From positions 124,001 to 188,000 of the forward strand of contig NZ_LDZY01000006.1 in assembly GCF_001029285.1 (NCBI RefSeq): 64,000 nucleotides of DNA, read 5' to 3'. How positions within the stretch are numbered: the first letter of the stretch is position 1; every line of letters starts with the position of its first letter. The notes under the pieces were generated by a model. That model was not told the DNA's origin. It searched no databases and was given only the letters and a program-made list of their open reading frames with translations. Below are positions 26,272 through 35,135 of this stretch, piece by piece. Origin of the DNA: Desulfosporosinus acididurans (lineage in GTDB: Bacteria; Bacillota; Desulfitobacteriia; Desulfitobacteriales; Desulfitobacteriaceae). The position numbers were made by a program, and so were the translations under genes.

Positions 26272-26982
26272 CTACCGGGCATTATTAAGTCCCCTGACCA
26301 ATTCTAGCTTTTCCGGTTTTCCCTGTTCCCCCTGTTCCTTGATTATCTCCTGTTGGCCATGATCAATTTTAATGATTTGATCGCCTAACATTTCAGCTTC
26401 CTGAAGATCATGAGTCACAAGAACAAAAGGAATCTTCCATTGTGCTTGCAGCTTAAGCAGCTCTTGCTGGAGGGTGCTGCGGGTGTTTTGATCAAGAGCC
26501 GAGAGAGGTTCATCGAGCAGCAACAATTCCGGTTCCGTCATTAAAGCTCGAGCAAGGGCAACCCTTTGTTTCTCTCCCCCTGAAATCTGACTAGGATAAC
26601 GATTCCGAAGATGTCCAATTTTGAGCATCTCCAGCACATCTCCGGCGGTAAGAACTTGTTCGGACGCACTCCCTTTTTTCGGTTTGCCATACAGGACATT
26701 TTTCTCAACCGTCATATGGGGAAATAAAGCATAATCTTGAAAAAGATACCCGATACGCCGTTTACGAATAGGAACATTTGTCCCTAATTCGGAAGAGAAG
26801 ACTGGTTTGTTGGAAATCGCGATTTCTCCCCAAGATGGGGTCTGGAGGCCTGCCACACATTGCAGAATCGTCGTTTTACCGGCACCGGAATGCCCGACGA
26901 GAGCGAGAATACCGTTACTTATGGAAACATCAACCTCCAGCTCAAAGGAGGGTAATTTCTTTTTAAAATGTGCCTTAAGCAT
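26272..26982 (-). CDS. modC: Molybdate ABC transporter ATP-binding protein ModC (short form, copy 2)
   Basis: 236 residues, one nucleotide-binding domain only and no TOBE tail. Walker A is GHSGAGKTTILQ, Q-loop FQDYALFPHMTVEKN, signature ISGGEKQRVALARAL, Walker B LLLLDEPLSALD and the switch LVTHDLQEAEM. Its start overlaps modB copy 2 by 8 bases. Without the regulatory tail it may transport but not sense oxyanion. It completes the set modA-modB-modC transcribed from 28.6 kb. Confidence 0.92.
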   Translation of the reverse strand: MLKAHFKKKLPSFELEVDVSISNGILALVGHSGAGKTTILQCVAGLQTPSWGEIAISNKPVFSSELGTNVPIRKRRIGYLFQDYALFPHMTVEKNVLYGKPKKGSASEQVLTAGDVLEMLKIGHLRNRYPSQISGGEKQRVALARALMTEPELLLLDEPLSALDQNTRSTLQQELLKLQAQWKIPFVLVTHDLQEAEMLGDQIIKIDHGQQEIIKEQGEQGKPEKLELVRGLNNAR

Positions 26983-27676
26983 TTGTCCCGCCTCCCCGCG
27001 AATCTCGTCGTGCTCCTTTCCCCCAGCGATTCAAGCCATAAATTACCAGAAAGCTGAAGGAGGTCATGATCATAACCAAGATACTCGCCGTACGCATATC
27101 TCCCGATTCATTGGCAAAGTAGATAGCCAAAGGCATGGTTTGAGTTCTGCCGGGGATATTTCCGGCGATCATCAAGGTCGCTCCGAATTCCCCCAAGGAC
27201 CGAGCGAAAGCCAGAACCAAACCGGCAATAATACCATTCCAAGCCAGCGGCAAAGTAATGGTGAAAAACACCCTTATTTCCCTCGCTCCTAAGGTGCGGG
27301 CAGCCCTTTCCAGGTTTTGGTCAACATTTTCCATGGCAACCCTTACAGATTGATACATCAGCGGGAAGGAAACCACAACTGCCGCAATCACTGCTCCCTC
27401 GATAGTAAAAACAACTCTCGTATGAAAGAACTGTTCAAGAAACACGCCTAAGGGACCGTTCTTTCCGAAGACAACAAGCAGCATAAAACCGATAACAGAA
27501 GGCGGAAGTACTAAGGGTAAGGTAATAATTGACTCCACAACATCTTTGCCCCAGAACTCCCGCCGTGCCATGAGTCCTGCTATGGGTATGGAAAAACAGG
27601 TAACAATGATAACAGATGCCAAAGCAACTTTCAGAGATAATATAATCGGCACAAAACTTAAATCCATAGGGCTCAC
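26975..27676 (-). CDS. modB: Molybdate ABC transporter permease ModB (copy 2)
   Basis: 233 residues with the same plan as the first copy: ITLPLVLPPSVIGFMLLVV, the EAA loop AARTLGAREIRVFFTITLPL and ARSLGEFGATLMIAGNIPG. Five to six transmembrane helices are visible. It lies 11 bases after modA copy 2 and overlaps modC copy 2. Confidence 0.93.
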   Translation of the reverse strand: MSPMDLSFVPIILSLKVALASVIIVTCFSIPIAGLMARREFWGKDVVESIITLPLVLPPSVIGFMLLVVFGKNGPLGVFLEQFFHTRVVFTIEGAVIAAVVVSFPLMYQSVRVAMENVDQNLERAARTLGAREIRVFFTITLPLAWNGIIAGLVLAFARSLGEFGATLMIAGNIPGRTQTMPLAIYFANESGDMRTASILVMIMTSFSFLVIYGLNRWGKGARRDSRGGGTNA

Positions 27677-27687
27677 CCGGCTATTAA

Positions 27688-28506
27688 TTATTTTGCTAAG
27701 GTTTTAAAGCCATACTTTTGGAAGACTTTTTGGGCATCGGAACTTTGTAAATATTTAAGGAAATCTTCAGTGACCTGTTGATTTTTCGTTGCGGCAATAA
27801 TCGCTGCCGGATAAACAATCGGATTGTGGGTGCTATCGGGGACAACAGTTACAACTTTTACTTTCTTCGATTGTTGAGCATCCGACTGATAAACAAAACC
27901 TGCATCCGCATTCCCTGTTTCAACATAATTAAGTACCTGAGTCACATCTTTGGCTTCTACCAGTTTGGGCTGTATAGCATTCCAGAGTTTGAGGTTTTTC
28001 AAAGATTCCTGGGCATATTTGCCTGCAGGCACTGATTCAGGGGTACCGATACTAACCTGGCTAACACCCGCTTTTGTTAAATCTTGAAGAGAAGTAACCT
28101 TACTGTTATCTTTCCCGGCAACAAGAACTAAATCATTGCCGAGTAAATTAACTCTGCTGTTTTTAAGCAGTAAGTTCTTTTTCCCCAGAGTATCCATCTG
28201 ACTCTTTCCGGCAGAAATAAATAAGTCCACGGAAGCGCCCTGTTCAATTTGCTGCTGAAGAGTACCAGAAGCCGCAAAATTAAAGGTTAGTTTTACATCG
28301 GGTTTTACTTTTGTATAATCGCTTTGAAGTTCAGTCAAAGAATCTTTCAAACTTGCAGCGGCTGAGATCATGATTTCAGTGGGTTTCGCTTGGGCTTGTG
28401 AAGTATTTGTAGTTTTTCCTGAGGATTGGGTAGTATTTCCTGTGCCGCAACCCACTATAGTGAAAATTAAGAGCAGACTGGATACCAATAAAACGATCTT
28501 TTTCAC
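27688..28506 (-). CDS. modA: Molybdate ABC transporter substrate-binding lipoprotein (copy 2)
   Basis: The 272-residue binding protein has a signal peptide with lipobox IVGC and the ModA blocks SAAASLKDSLTELQSDY, AASGTLQQQIEQGASVDLFIS, LVLVAGKDNS, SVPAGKYAQESL and YVETGNADAGFVYQSD. The GTG at 28504-28506 is chosen because GGGGGAGTAAAT sits directly upstream and the signal peptide starts there; the frame runs on to 28608 without a site. It heads the upstream mod set. Confidence 0.93.
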   Translation of the reverse strand: MKKIVLLVSSLLLIFTIVGCGTGNTTQSSGKTTNTSQAQAKPTEIMISAAASLKDSLTELQSDYTKVKPDVKLTFNFAASGTLQQQIEQGASVDLFISAGKSQMDTLGKKNLLLKNSRVNLLGNDLVLVAGKDNSKVTSLQDLTKAGVSQVSIGTPESVPAGKYAQESLKNLKLWNAIQPKLVEAKDVTQVLNYVETGNADAGFVYQSDAQQSKKVKVVTVVPDSTHNPIVYPAAIIAATKNQQVTEDFLKYLQSSDAQKVFQKYGFKTLAK

Positions 28507-28623
28507 ATTTACTCCCCCTCTATGTAACTCTTGTTTTTGTTTGTTTAAGCTAGTTTGTATTCGGCCATTTCGCAGAAACGCATCACTACAACTACCTAAA
28601 ACTAACAAAACTTAACTAAAGCC

Positions 28624-28651
28624 ATTATACTATGCCCTAAGTAAATTGCAA
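28624..28651 (-). promoter_or_regulatory. Promoter of modABC copy 2
   Basis: On the minus strand TTGCAA (28651-28646), a 16-base spacer, then a perfect TATAAT (28629-28624), about 118 bases upstream of the modA GTG. Confidence 0.65.
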
Positions 28652-28734
28652 GACAGCAGGGAATTTTATACTTCATACAATTTCCTTACCACATTGCCCT
28701 CCAAGCGCAGCACAGCAAAGTACCCCAAGACCTC

Positions 28735-28930
28735 TGAGTATTCCCCCGTAAACAGTGAACTCGTTTAAGGCCCCCACTTCTATAAGTGGGGGTGGGCCCT
28801 TCGTTAACTTCAGGTGGTGTAGAGTCCTCCTTCGCCGCTAAGTATTCCTATTGGGAAAGGGGGCTCGGCAATAATGTCCACGGACATTATTGTATCTGAA
28901 ACCCCGATGTTCAGCTTTAGCTGAAAACTG
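28735..28930 (-). repeat. Repeat family B, copy 2 (inverted)
   Basis: Read on the minus strand it has the order GTTCAGCTaaAGCTGAAC-like module, AATAATGTCCgTGGACATTATT, gagccccctttcc, tagcggcgaaggaggactc and the perfect CCCCCACTTaTAGAAGTGGGGG hairpin. All modules match 45362-45545. Confidence 0.85.
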
Positions 28931-28933
28931 AAT

Positions 28934-28976
28934 AAATTAGGGACTAATGTGAATTTACGCATTTAGCCCCTAATTT
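28934..28976. repeat. Hairpin AATTAGGG...CCCTAATT
   Basis: aattagggactaa pairs with ttagcccctaatt around gtgaatttacgca, with AT-rich flanks. Possibly a weak terminator for the aldehyde dehydrogenase transcript or a repeat end. Confidence 0.45.
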
Positions 28977-28982
28977 TAAACA

Positions 28983-29028
28983 AAACCCTGCATAAATTAT
29001 GGTTTGAATCTTTTTATATGCAGGGTTT
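28983..29028 (-). terminator. Terminator after the aldehyde dehydrogenase gene
   Basis: AAACCCTGCATA (28983-28994) pairs perfectly with TATGCAGGGTTT (29017-29028). On the minus strand the stem is followed by TGTTTAAAATT. It lies about 160 bases after the stop. Confidence 0.65.
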
Positions 29029-29074
29029 ATTTATTAAAGCGGATAGCTATTCATTATGCAACGGCCCCGGGTCC

Positions 29075-29150
29075 TTCGTTAACTTCAAGTGGGAGTAGAG
29101 TCCCCCACCGAAGCCCCGATGTTCAGCTTTAGCTGAACATCAATACTCCA
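29075..29150 (-). repeat. Repeat family B, partial copy 3
   Basis: The modules ggtccttcgttaacttcaag, gtagagtccccc and GTTCAGCTTTAGCTGAAC are present; the central palindrome is missing. Confidence 0.7.
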
Positions 29151-29190
29151 AAAACGCTGGTCATTGTTCTGGCATCCTGCTCTCCATTGT

Positions 29191-30669
29191 CTAATAAAGC
29201 CCAACTTTGTCCTCACTCAGGCTGATAAAGATATTCTTCATCTGAGTGTAATGATCAAGGATCACTTTATGAGTTTCACGGCCGATGCCGGACTTTTTGT
29301 AACCGCCAAAGGGCGCATGGGCAGGCAGATTGTTATAGTTGTTAATCCACATACGGCCGGTCTGGATGCTGTTAGCCACGCGGAAGGCGCGATTAATGTC
29401 TTTGGTCCATACCGCTCCGCCCAGGCCAAACTCGCTGTCATTAGCCATAGCAATGACTTCTTCTTCGGTCTTAAATTTGATCACCACGGCCACAGGGCCG
29501 AAGATTTCCTCCTGAGCAACCCGCATCTTATTGTTAACATCAACGAGAAGCGTTGGAGCCATAAAGCACCCTTTATCCAAGCCCTTGTCTTTAATTCTGT
29601 AGCCGCCGCAGGCAACTTTAGCCCCTTCCTTCTTGCCAATCTCAATATAGTTTAAGACGTCCTGCAAATGGGATTCATAGATCAAGGAGCCTAATTGCGT
29701 ATCCTTTTCCCAAGGCAAACCAACCTTCACCTTATTAAAGGCCTTGATGGCTTCGGCTACAAACTTGTCATAAATATCTTCATGGACAAAAACACGAGAA
29801 CCGGCGCAGCAGACTTGACCCTGATTAAACAAAATGCCGATTTGCAAGCCTTCGATAGCTTTCTCCCAGGGACAATCAGAGAAATAGATATTGGCAGATT
29901 TTCCGCCCAATTCCAGCGTGGAGGGGATTAACTTTTTGGCCGCAGCATCAGCAATCGTATAACCAACCTCAGTGGAACCGGTAAAGGCCAGCTTACGGAA
30001 GCCCTGATTCTCCAACATATAATTACCGGCTCCTGAACCTCGGCCCGTAATCACATTCACCACTCCGGGAGGAAGAACCTGATCAAAAATTTTAGCCAGT
30101 TCTAAGAGACTCAAAGAAGTACTGCTTGACGGCTTAATAACGGTACAGCAGCCGGCCGCTAAGACAGGCGCAATTTTCCAGGCTCCCATGAGCAAGGGGA
30201 AATTCCAGGGAATAATCTGTCCGACGACACCGATAGGTTCTCTGAGAATAAGACTCATGGTATTTTTGTCGATCATCACGGCTTCGCCTTCTTCTGTCCG
30301 AATGGCAGAAGCAAAATAGCGAAAATGATCTGAAGACAGAGGAACATCAATTCCCGCAGTTTCCCGGATCGGCTTGCCATTATCAAGAGTTTCAATCATC
30401 GCCAATCGCTCAGCGTTTTGGTCAATTAAATCGGCAATTTTCAATAACATAGCGGCTCGATCCTGAGGACTGATATCTTTCCAAGTCTCCCAAGCCTTCC
30501 AAGCTGCCTTAACCGCTTTATCGACATCGTCTTTGCTGGCATCAGCACAAGTAGCCAAAACTTCACCATTGGCAGGGCAAATACATTTAAAGCGTTTTCC
30601 ATCTTGAGATTCAACCCATTGACCATCGATATAAAGTTTGTACTCCTGATCGGCTATATTTTTCATCAT
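29191..30669 (-). CDS. NAD-dependent aldehyde dehydrogenase
   Basis: A cytoplasmic class-1/2-like aldehyde dehydrogenase of 492 residues that oxidises an aldehyde to its acid. Visible motifs: cofactor region PWNFPLLMGAWKIAPVLAAG, AFTGSTEVG, catalytic Glu in LELGGKSANI and catalytic Cys in NQGQVCCAGSRVF, then EEIFGPV. It resembles the acetaldehyde dehydrogenases controlled by AcoR-type activators. The ATG at 30667-30669 has GAGGAG 8 bases upstream; the GTG at 30678 overlaps that site. A sigma-54 promoter lies 215 bases upstream and a sigma-54 activator is divergent, so the gene is most likely induced by its substrate or a related alcohol. Confidence 0.93.
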   Translation of the reverse strand: MMKNIADQEYKLYIDGQWVESQDGKRFKCICPANGEVLATCADASKDDVDKAVKAAWKAWETWKDISPQDRAAMLLKIADLIDQNAERLAMIETLDNGKPIRETAGIDVPLSSDHFRYFASAIRTEEGEAVMIDKNTMSLILREPIGVVGQIIPWNFPLLMGAWKIAPVLAAGCCTVIKPSSSTSLSLLELAKIFDQVLPPGVVNVITGRGSGAGNYMLENQGFRKLAFTGSTEVGYTIADAAAKKLIPSTLELGGKSANIYFSDCPWEKAIEGLQIGILFNQGQVCCAGSRVFVHEDIYDKFVAEAIKAFNKVKVGLPWEKDTQLGSLIYESHLQDVLNYIEIGKKEGAKVACGGYRIKDKGLDKGCFMAPTLLVDVNNKMRVAQEEIFGPVAVVIKFKTEEEVIAMANDSEFGLGGAVWTKDINRAFRVANSIQTGRMWINNYNNLPAHAPFGGYKKSGIGRETHKVILDHYTQMKNIFISLSEDKVGLY

Positions 30670-30687
30670 AAATTCCACTCCTCTTTA

Positions 30688-30800
30688 GCGAACTCGTTCA
30701 GATTTAGCTGAACATCAGGGCTTCGGTGACGAAAGCGACTAGCCGATAACAAATGCTATCGCTTAAGGTACCCCTACCGAAGCAGAGAACGGTGCCCACT
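30688..30800 (-). repeat. Repeat family B, partial copy 4
   Basis: gaactcgttcagatttagctgaacatcagggcttc at the left edge matches the GTTCAGC dyad end of family B. A stretch aagcgactagccgataacaaatgctatcgctt follows and may be unrelated. Confidence 0.65.
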
Positions 30801-30882
30801 CTCTTCATAACAATTTTTTATCCGTGTGTTTTACAATCCCCCCTCATTATTAGATAATCTTAAATTTTCTAAATACTAAGAT

Positions 30883-30898
30883 TGCATTTTCTATGCCA
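30883..30898 (-). promoter_or_regulatory. Sigma-54 promoter of the aldehyde dehydrogenase
   Basis: The minus strand reads TGGCATAGAAAATGCA: GG and GC separated by exactly 10 bases, matching the -24/-12 consensus TGGCAC-N5-TTGC in 9 or more positions. It points to the aldehyde dehydrogenase gene and lies between it and the divergent sigma-54 activator. Confidence 0.8.
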
Positions 30899-30916
30899 AA
30901 TGACTACGATATAACT

Positions 30917-30975
30917 AAAAGAAACTTAGCCGGCGCAGAAAGACACTGTCTTCGCTCTTGCTAGCTGTGGCGAAA
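30917..30975. repeat. Repeat C, copy 1
   Basis: gaaacttagccggcgcagaaagacactgtcttcgc matches 47208-47260 (gaaaacttagctgacgc..gaagacactgtcttcgc), with the palindrome GAAGACAcTGTCTTC. Confidence 0.6.
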
Positions 30976-31127
30976 GTGACAGGCAGCAGCCGATCTTAGG
31001 CCATGAGAAAGTATACGCCCGAAGATTATCCTTTTTCAGAACATAATTGAAACAAACGCCAACTGAATTAAGAGCTGTTTCCTTCTTAGTGATCTCCAAA
31101 AATACATGCCACCCTTCTGTAACCTAT

Positions 31128-31161
31128 TTGTCATCCTACTGTTCAAGCATCAGGGTGACAA
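31128..31161. promoter_or_regulatory. Inverted repeat, candidate activator site
   Basis: TTGTCATCCT (31128-31137) and AGGGTGACAA (31152-31161) match as an inverted repeat at 9 of 10 positions. It is about 230 bases upstream of the -24/-12 element, a usual distance for a sigma-54 activator enhancer. Assignment is inference. Confidence 0.45.
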
Positions 31162-31348
31162 TTCGTAAACACTCCCCCATTCTGCAGGCTGACTATATAA
31201 AGGAGGTGCTGTAAAAATCTAAAGCATGACCTGTAAAAAAAATTTCTTTAGAGATCTTTTGAGCAGCTTAGTCAGAACGATTGTCTGAATTCTATGGTAA
31301 CAAGATGTTAGGAAATAATTATTCTTTCCAAAGAAGGAAGGCTTAAGT

Positions 31349-33397
31349 ATGACCAAAGATATCGCTCCGGAAATTACCCAGGCATGGAATAGATTTGTCT
31401 CGGGTGCCGCCATCGATGACGGTATTGTGCGCGCAGAGGTAGCCGCCTCATGGCAGCGCTGTTCCGCAGCCAGTGTTAATCCTTATCACAACGGCGTCAG
31501 TCACCTGCTTTTAGACCAGCGGCAATTGGAAGATTTACGGGCCAAAAAAAGAAGCCTGCTGCAAATTGCCAGACTTTTTATGACCAACCTTTACCGATTC
31601 GTTGCCGGATCAGGTTTTATAGTCATGCTCTCCGATGAACATGGCTATATCATGGAAGTCATCGGGGACCGTGAAACAATGACCGTTGCTACGCAGCTCA
31701 ATTTAAGCCAAGGGGCCAGCTGGGTTGAAGAAGAAGTCGGCACAAACGGCATTGGCACGGCTCTGGCAACTCAGAAACCTGTCCAGATCTCCGGCGCGGA
31801 ACATTATTGCCAGAAAGTTCATTTCTGGACTTGTTCCGCCGCTCCTATTTTGGATTCTCAGGGGAAGATCATGGGCATATTACAAATGTCCGGACCTAAC
31901 TGGAAAACACACGAACACACCTTGGGCATGGTCGTAGCTGCGGTAGAGGCCATTAAAAATCAACTCCGGCTGCACCTTAGAAATAGAGATTTAAGTTTGC
32001 TCAACAATCGCTTGAAGAATGTTATCCTAACAGTTTCAGAAGGAATCATTGTGATCGATAAGAGAGGAATGATTGAACAAATAAATCCGATAGCCGAAAC
32101 AATATTTTGCCAACCTGAAGCGAAAATCAAGGGAAATTCCATCGAGGACTACCTCGGTGAGTCAGTATCTGTGCGAGAAATGCTGGCAAGGGGGAAATCC
32201 TTTAAAGATTCTGAAGTCGTAACCTATACTTCCAAGGGCAACACCAATTGTCTTTCTTCCGGAAAGCCGATTAGAGACGATAAAGGAGACTTCTCGGGAG
32301 GCGTTATATTTATCAACCCCATTCCCCAAAACAAACATTGTGTAAATCGCGGCAGCGGAGAACCGGCAGCCTTTGAATTTGCAGCGATCATTGGCGAGAG
32401 CAAAGAACTCCAGAAAGGCATTAAATTGGCCAAAATCGCCGCCGCCAGCAAAAGCCATGTCCTGCTCCAAGGAGAAAGCGGCACAGGCAAGGAGGTATTT
32501 GCTCAAGCTATTCATAATTCCAGCAGCCGCAGGAATGGACCCTTCGTGGCCATCAACTGCGGTGCCATACCACGTGAATTAATTGGCAGCGAGCTTTTTG
32601 GTTATGAAGGCGGTTCTTTTACCGGAGCCAAGTCCGGCGGCAGAGCGGGTAAATTCGAGCTGGCCTCAGGAGGAACTCTCTTTCTGGATGAAATCGGCGA
32701 TATGCCCTTGGAACAACAAGTATCCCTCCTCAGGGTACTGCAGGACAAGCATGTCATGAGAATTGGCGGTTATCAATCAGTTCCGGTGGACGTGCGCATC
32801 ATCTGTGCTACAAATAAAAACCTCCGCGAAGAAGTCAGGAAAGGAACTTTCCGGCAAGACCTCTTCTTTCGGCTCAATGTTATTACTATCTTCCTGCCTC
32901 CTTTGCGGGAACGACGGGAAGACATCCCTTTATTATTCAGATCATTTTATAAAGAAATATGCACCAAGCTGGATGTTAATCCCCTGCCCGTTGATTCGCG
33001 GGTTGTCACCTATTTGAGCCAATACCATTGGCCGGGAAATGTTCGCGAATTGCAAAACGTTATTGAGAGAATGGTGAATCTGGCTCAGGGACAAGGTATA
33101 CGCCCCGAACACCTTCCGGATGAAATTCTCTTTCCCGATCCATCTGTTTCACAACCGGAAAGGGAATGTTTCTCAGATTCCGCCATAAGCTTAAAGGTGT
33201 TACACAAGGTAAATACATTGAGCACTGATCAAGATAAACTCTCCATTAAAATGCTCTTAGCCAGGAATGAGCGGCAAGAAATAATCAACAAACTGTTAGC
33301 ATGTCAGGGCAATATCAGCCATACAGCCAAGGAAATGGGGATTTCTCGTAATTCCCTTTACAAAAAGCTGAAAAAACTAAACATAACACTAAGCTGA
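31349..33397 (+). CDS. Sigma-54-dependent transcriptional activator (AcoR-like)
   Basis: A 682-residue enhancer-binding protein that opens sigma-54 promoters by ATP hydrolysis. Domain order: N-terminal sensor with a GAF-like part (about 70-215), PAS (about 225-310), AAA+ (about 345-575) and a Fis-type helix-turn-helix (GNISHTAKEMGISRNSLYKK). Walker A is GESGTGKEV, Walker B GGTLFLDEIGDM, arginine-finger region FRQDLFFRLNV. The sigma-54 contact loop reads GSFTGA instead of the usual GAFTGA. The N-terminal segment (SWQRC, GVNP-like) resembles AcoR/DhaR activators of acetoin, aldehyde or glycerol genes. It starts at ATG 31349 with AGAAGGAAGG upstream and ends overlapping the convergent acetyltransferase gene by 9 bases. 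Likely target: the divergent aldehyde dehydrogenase. Confidence 0.92.
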   Translation: MTKDIAPEITQAWNRFVSGAAIDDGIVRAEVAASWQRCSAASVNPYHNGVSHLLLDQRQLEDLRAKKRSLLQIARLFMTNLYRFVAGSGFIVMLSDEHGYIMEVIGDRETMTVATQLNLSQGASWVEEEVGTNGIGTALATQKPVQISGAEHYCQKVHFWTCSAAPILDSQGKIMGILQMSGPNWKTHEHTLGMVVAAVEAIKNQLRLHLRNRDLSLLNNRLKNVILTVSEGIIVIDKRGMIEQINPIAETIFCQPEAKIKGNSIEDYLGESVSVREMLARGKSFKDSEVVTYTSKGNTNCLSSGKPIRDDKGDFSGGVIFINPIPQNKHCVNRGSGEPAAFEFAAIIGESKELQKGIKLAKIAAASKSHVLLQGESGTGKEVFAQAIHNSSSRRNGPFVAINCGAIPRELIGSELFGYEGGSFTGAKSGGRAGKFELASGGTLFLDEIGDMPLEQQVSLLRVLQDKHVMRIGGYQSVPVDVRIICATNKNLREEVRKGTFRQDLFFRLNVITIFLPPLRERREDIPLLFRSFYKEICTKLDVNPLPVDSRVVTYLSQYHWPGNVRELQNVIERMVNLAQGQGIRPEHLPDEILFPDPSVSQPERECFSDSAISLKVLHKVNTLSTDQDKLSIKMLLARNERQEIINKLLACQGNISHTAKEMGISRNSLYKKLKKLNITLS

Positions 33398-33865
33398 ACT
33401 TCTTCCCCCTTTCCGCAAGCAGATTAGCCTCGTGGTTTTCCAATTCATTTTTTGATAAAAAGCCAAAGCCGGGGTGTTGTTGCGATCCGCTAAGAGCTGT
33501 AAGCGAGAAGCCCCTTTCTCCTGGGCCCAAGCTTCTATTGACGACAACAATTCTCTTCCCAAGCCCTGCTCTCTCCAGGTTTCTTCAACAACTACGTCTT
33601 CAATCAAGGCCACAATTCCACCCTCGGCTGTCGAAACCAACATCTGGGCCGAACACATTCCTATGATTTGCTGCAGCGATTCTGCCACCATGACGCAGCG
33701 AACCCCAGTATCGCCCAGCATCATCTCCAATCCCCGCTGCTGAGCCAACTCATCAAAGGAAAAATCACTTTCCAGGGAAAATAAGAGCTTGAGGAGATTA
33801 ACCATTCCCCCGATATCCCCTTGATTTGCCCTTCTTATCTTATAGCGAGGACTCCGATCCGTCAT
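33389..33865 (-). CDS. GNAT family N-acetyltransferase
   Basis: A 158-residue acetyl-CoA-dependent transferase of unknown substrate. The GNAT core is visible: EDVVVEETWREQGLGRELL (motif A, with R/QxxGxG/A) and LQLLADRNNTPALAFYQKM (motif B). The ATG at 33863-33865 is preferred over a GTG at 33902. The 3' end overlaps the convergent activator gene by 9 bases. It lies between that gene and the nif operon, but nothing ties it to either function. Confidence 0.85.
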   Translation of the reverse strand: MTDRSPRYKIRRANQGDIGGMVNLLKLLFSLESDFSFDELAQQRGLEMMLGDTGVRCVMVAESLQQIIGMCSAQMLVSTAEGGIVALIEDVVVEETWREQGLGRELLSSIEAWAQEKGASRLQLLADRNNTPALAFYQKMNWKTTRLICLRKGGRSSA

Positions 33866-33939
33866 ATTCTTACCACTTCCGATCTTCTTGGGATATCTGT
33901 CCACTTCCGTTCTGTCATGATCTTACTACTCCTGCTTAT

Positions 33940-33983
33940 ACTAAAGGCCTTCTTTGAGCTAGCCGCAGCAAAGAAGGCCTTAG
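33940..33983 (-). terminator. Terminator at the end of the nif operon
   Basis: ACTAAAGGCCTTCTTTG pairs with CAAAGAAGGCCTTAGT around agctagccgcag, a 16-bp stem with one bulge, 16 bases beyond the nifV stop. T-rich sequence is better on the plus side, so it may also stop plus-strand transcripts. Confidence 0.65.
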
Positions 33984-33998
33984 TCTTTGATTTCCCAT

Positions 33999-35114
33999 CT
34001 AACATGAGCTCACGACAATTTCCATAATATCATCTTCTCTCAACACCCTCTTGATTTCGCAGGCCCGCCGCAAAATTTTGGCCAGAAGCTTATCAATGGT
34101 TTCCTGATCGAGTTCTATCCCTTTAGTCTTCAACAAGCGCAGGATGCTCTTGCGGCCGGAGTATTTGCCAAAAGACGTCGTATGTTGTCTGCCTACTGTT
34201 TCGGGAGGAAAGGTTTGATAGTTGTGAAAATCCTTTTTGAGGCCGTCGATATGAATTGACGAGGTATGAGTAAAGACGTCTTGACCGATGATTGGTTTCG
34301 CTCTGGGAATTGGCCGGCCCGTGGCTAAACTTACCAGGGAAGCAATCGTATTCAAGCACTTTAAATCAATGTCTATTTCCTCAGACAGGGCGTACCTCAG
34401 GGCAACTGCCACTTCTTCCAAGGGGGCATTCCCTGCCCGCTCACCCAAGCCCCCGACCGTCACGCTGACAGCCTTAAACCCAGCCTGAACAGCAGCAAGG
34501 GAATTAGCCACAGCCATACCCAGGTCATTATGCGCATGGAATTCCAAAGGAATGCCGGACATCCTGACCAGATCCTGGAGAGTAAAAAATACTTTTAAAG
34601 GCTCTAAAATACCGACGGTATCGGCAAAACGAACTCGCTTAACACCAAGTCTTTCTGCTTCAGCCAAAATTTCCGCCAGGAAGATAAAATCTGCTCGACT
34701 GGCATCCTCCAAACCCAAAACAATATAATCGACTTCTTTTCTGGCATTTAAAATGCATTGTCCCATTTGTTCGAGAACCCAAGCCCGATCTTTTCTCAAT
34801 TTGTTGCGGATCTGCTGTTCTGAAGCAGGAATAGAGATAGCGACTCCTTCAACCCCCGTACGATAACTTGCTTGCAGGTCTGTCAGCACTGCCCGGTTCC
34901 AGGTTATGAGACGAACCGGTAAATGCAGCGCTGCCAGCCGGGAAATCGTCTTAATTTCCGATTCCCCAACCGCCGGTACTCCCACTTCCAGTTCATCGAT
35001 GCCGGCGTCTGCCAAAGCCCGGGCAATCATTTCCTTCTCCCGGAACCCTAAGGCGACGCCAGGGGCTTGCTCACCATCCCTTAAGGTAGTATCACATAAC
35101 ATAATCCTTTCCAT
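33999..35114 (-). CDS. nifV: Homocitrate synthase NifV
   Basis: NifV condenses acetyl-CoA and 2-oxoglutarate to homocitrate, the organic ligand of FeMo-cofactor. The 371-residue TIM-barrel enzyme has CDTTLRDGEQAPGVAL at the start, the metal site in EFHAHNDLGMAVANSLA and the GGLGERAGNAPLEEV motif of isopropylmalate/homocitrate synthases, plus SSIHIDGL. Length fits NifV (about 380), shorter than LeuA. The ATG at 35112-35114 follows GGGGTG. It is the last gene of the nif operon, 22 bases after nifB. Confidence 0.95.
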   Translation of the reverse strand: MERIMLCDTTLRDGEQAPGVALGFREKEMIARALADAGIDELEVGVPAVGESEIKTISRLAALHLPVRLITWNRAVLTDLQASYRTGVEGVAISIPASEQQIRNKLRKDRAWVLEQMGQCILNARKEVDYIVLGLEDASRADFIFLAEILAEAERLGVKRVRFADTVGILEPLKVFFTLQDLVRMSGIPLEFHAHNDLGMAVANSLAAVQAGFKAVSVTVGGLGERAGNAPLEEVAVALRYALSEEIDIDLKCLNTIASLVSLATGRPIPRAKPIIGQDVFTHTSSIHIDGLKKDFHNYQTFPPETVGRQHTTSFGKYSGRKSILRLLKTKGIELDQETIDKLLAKILRRACEIKRVLREDDIMEIVVSSC

Positions 35115-35135
35115 AGCTAACACCCCTTTTCTTTC

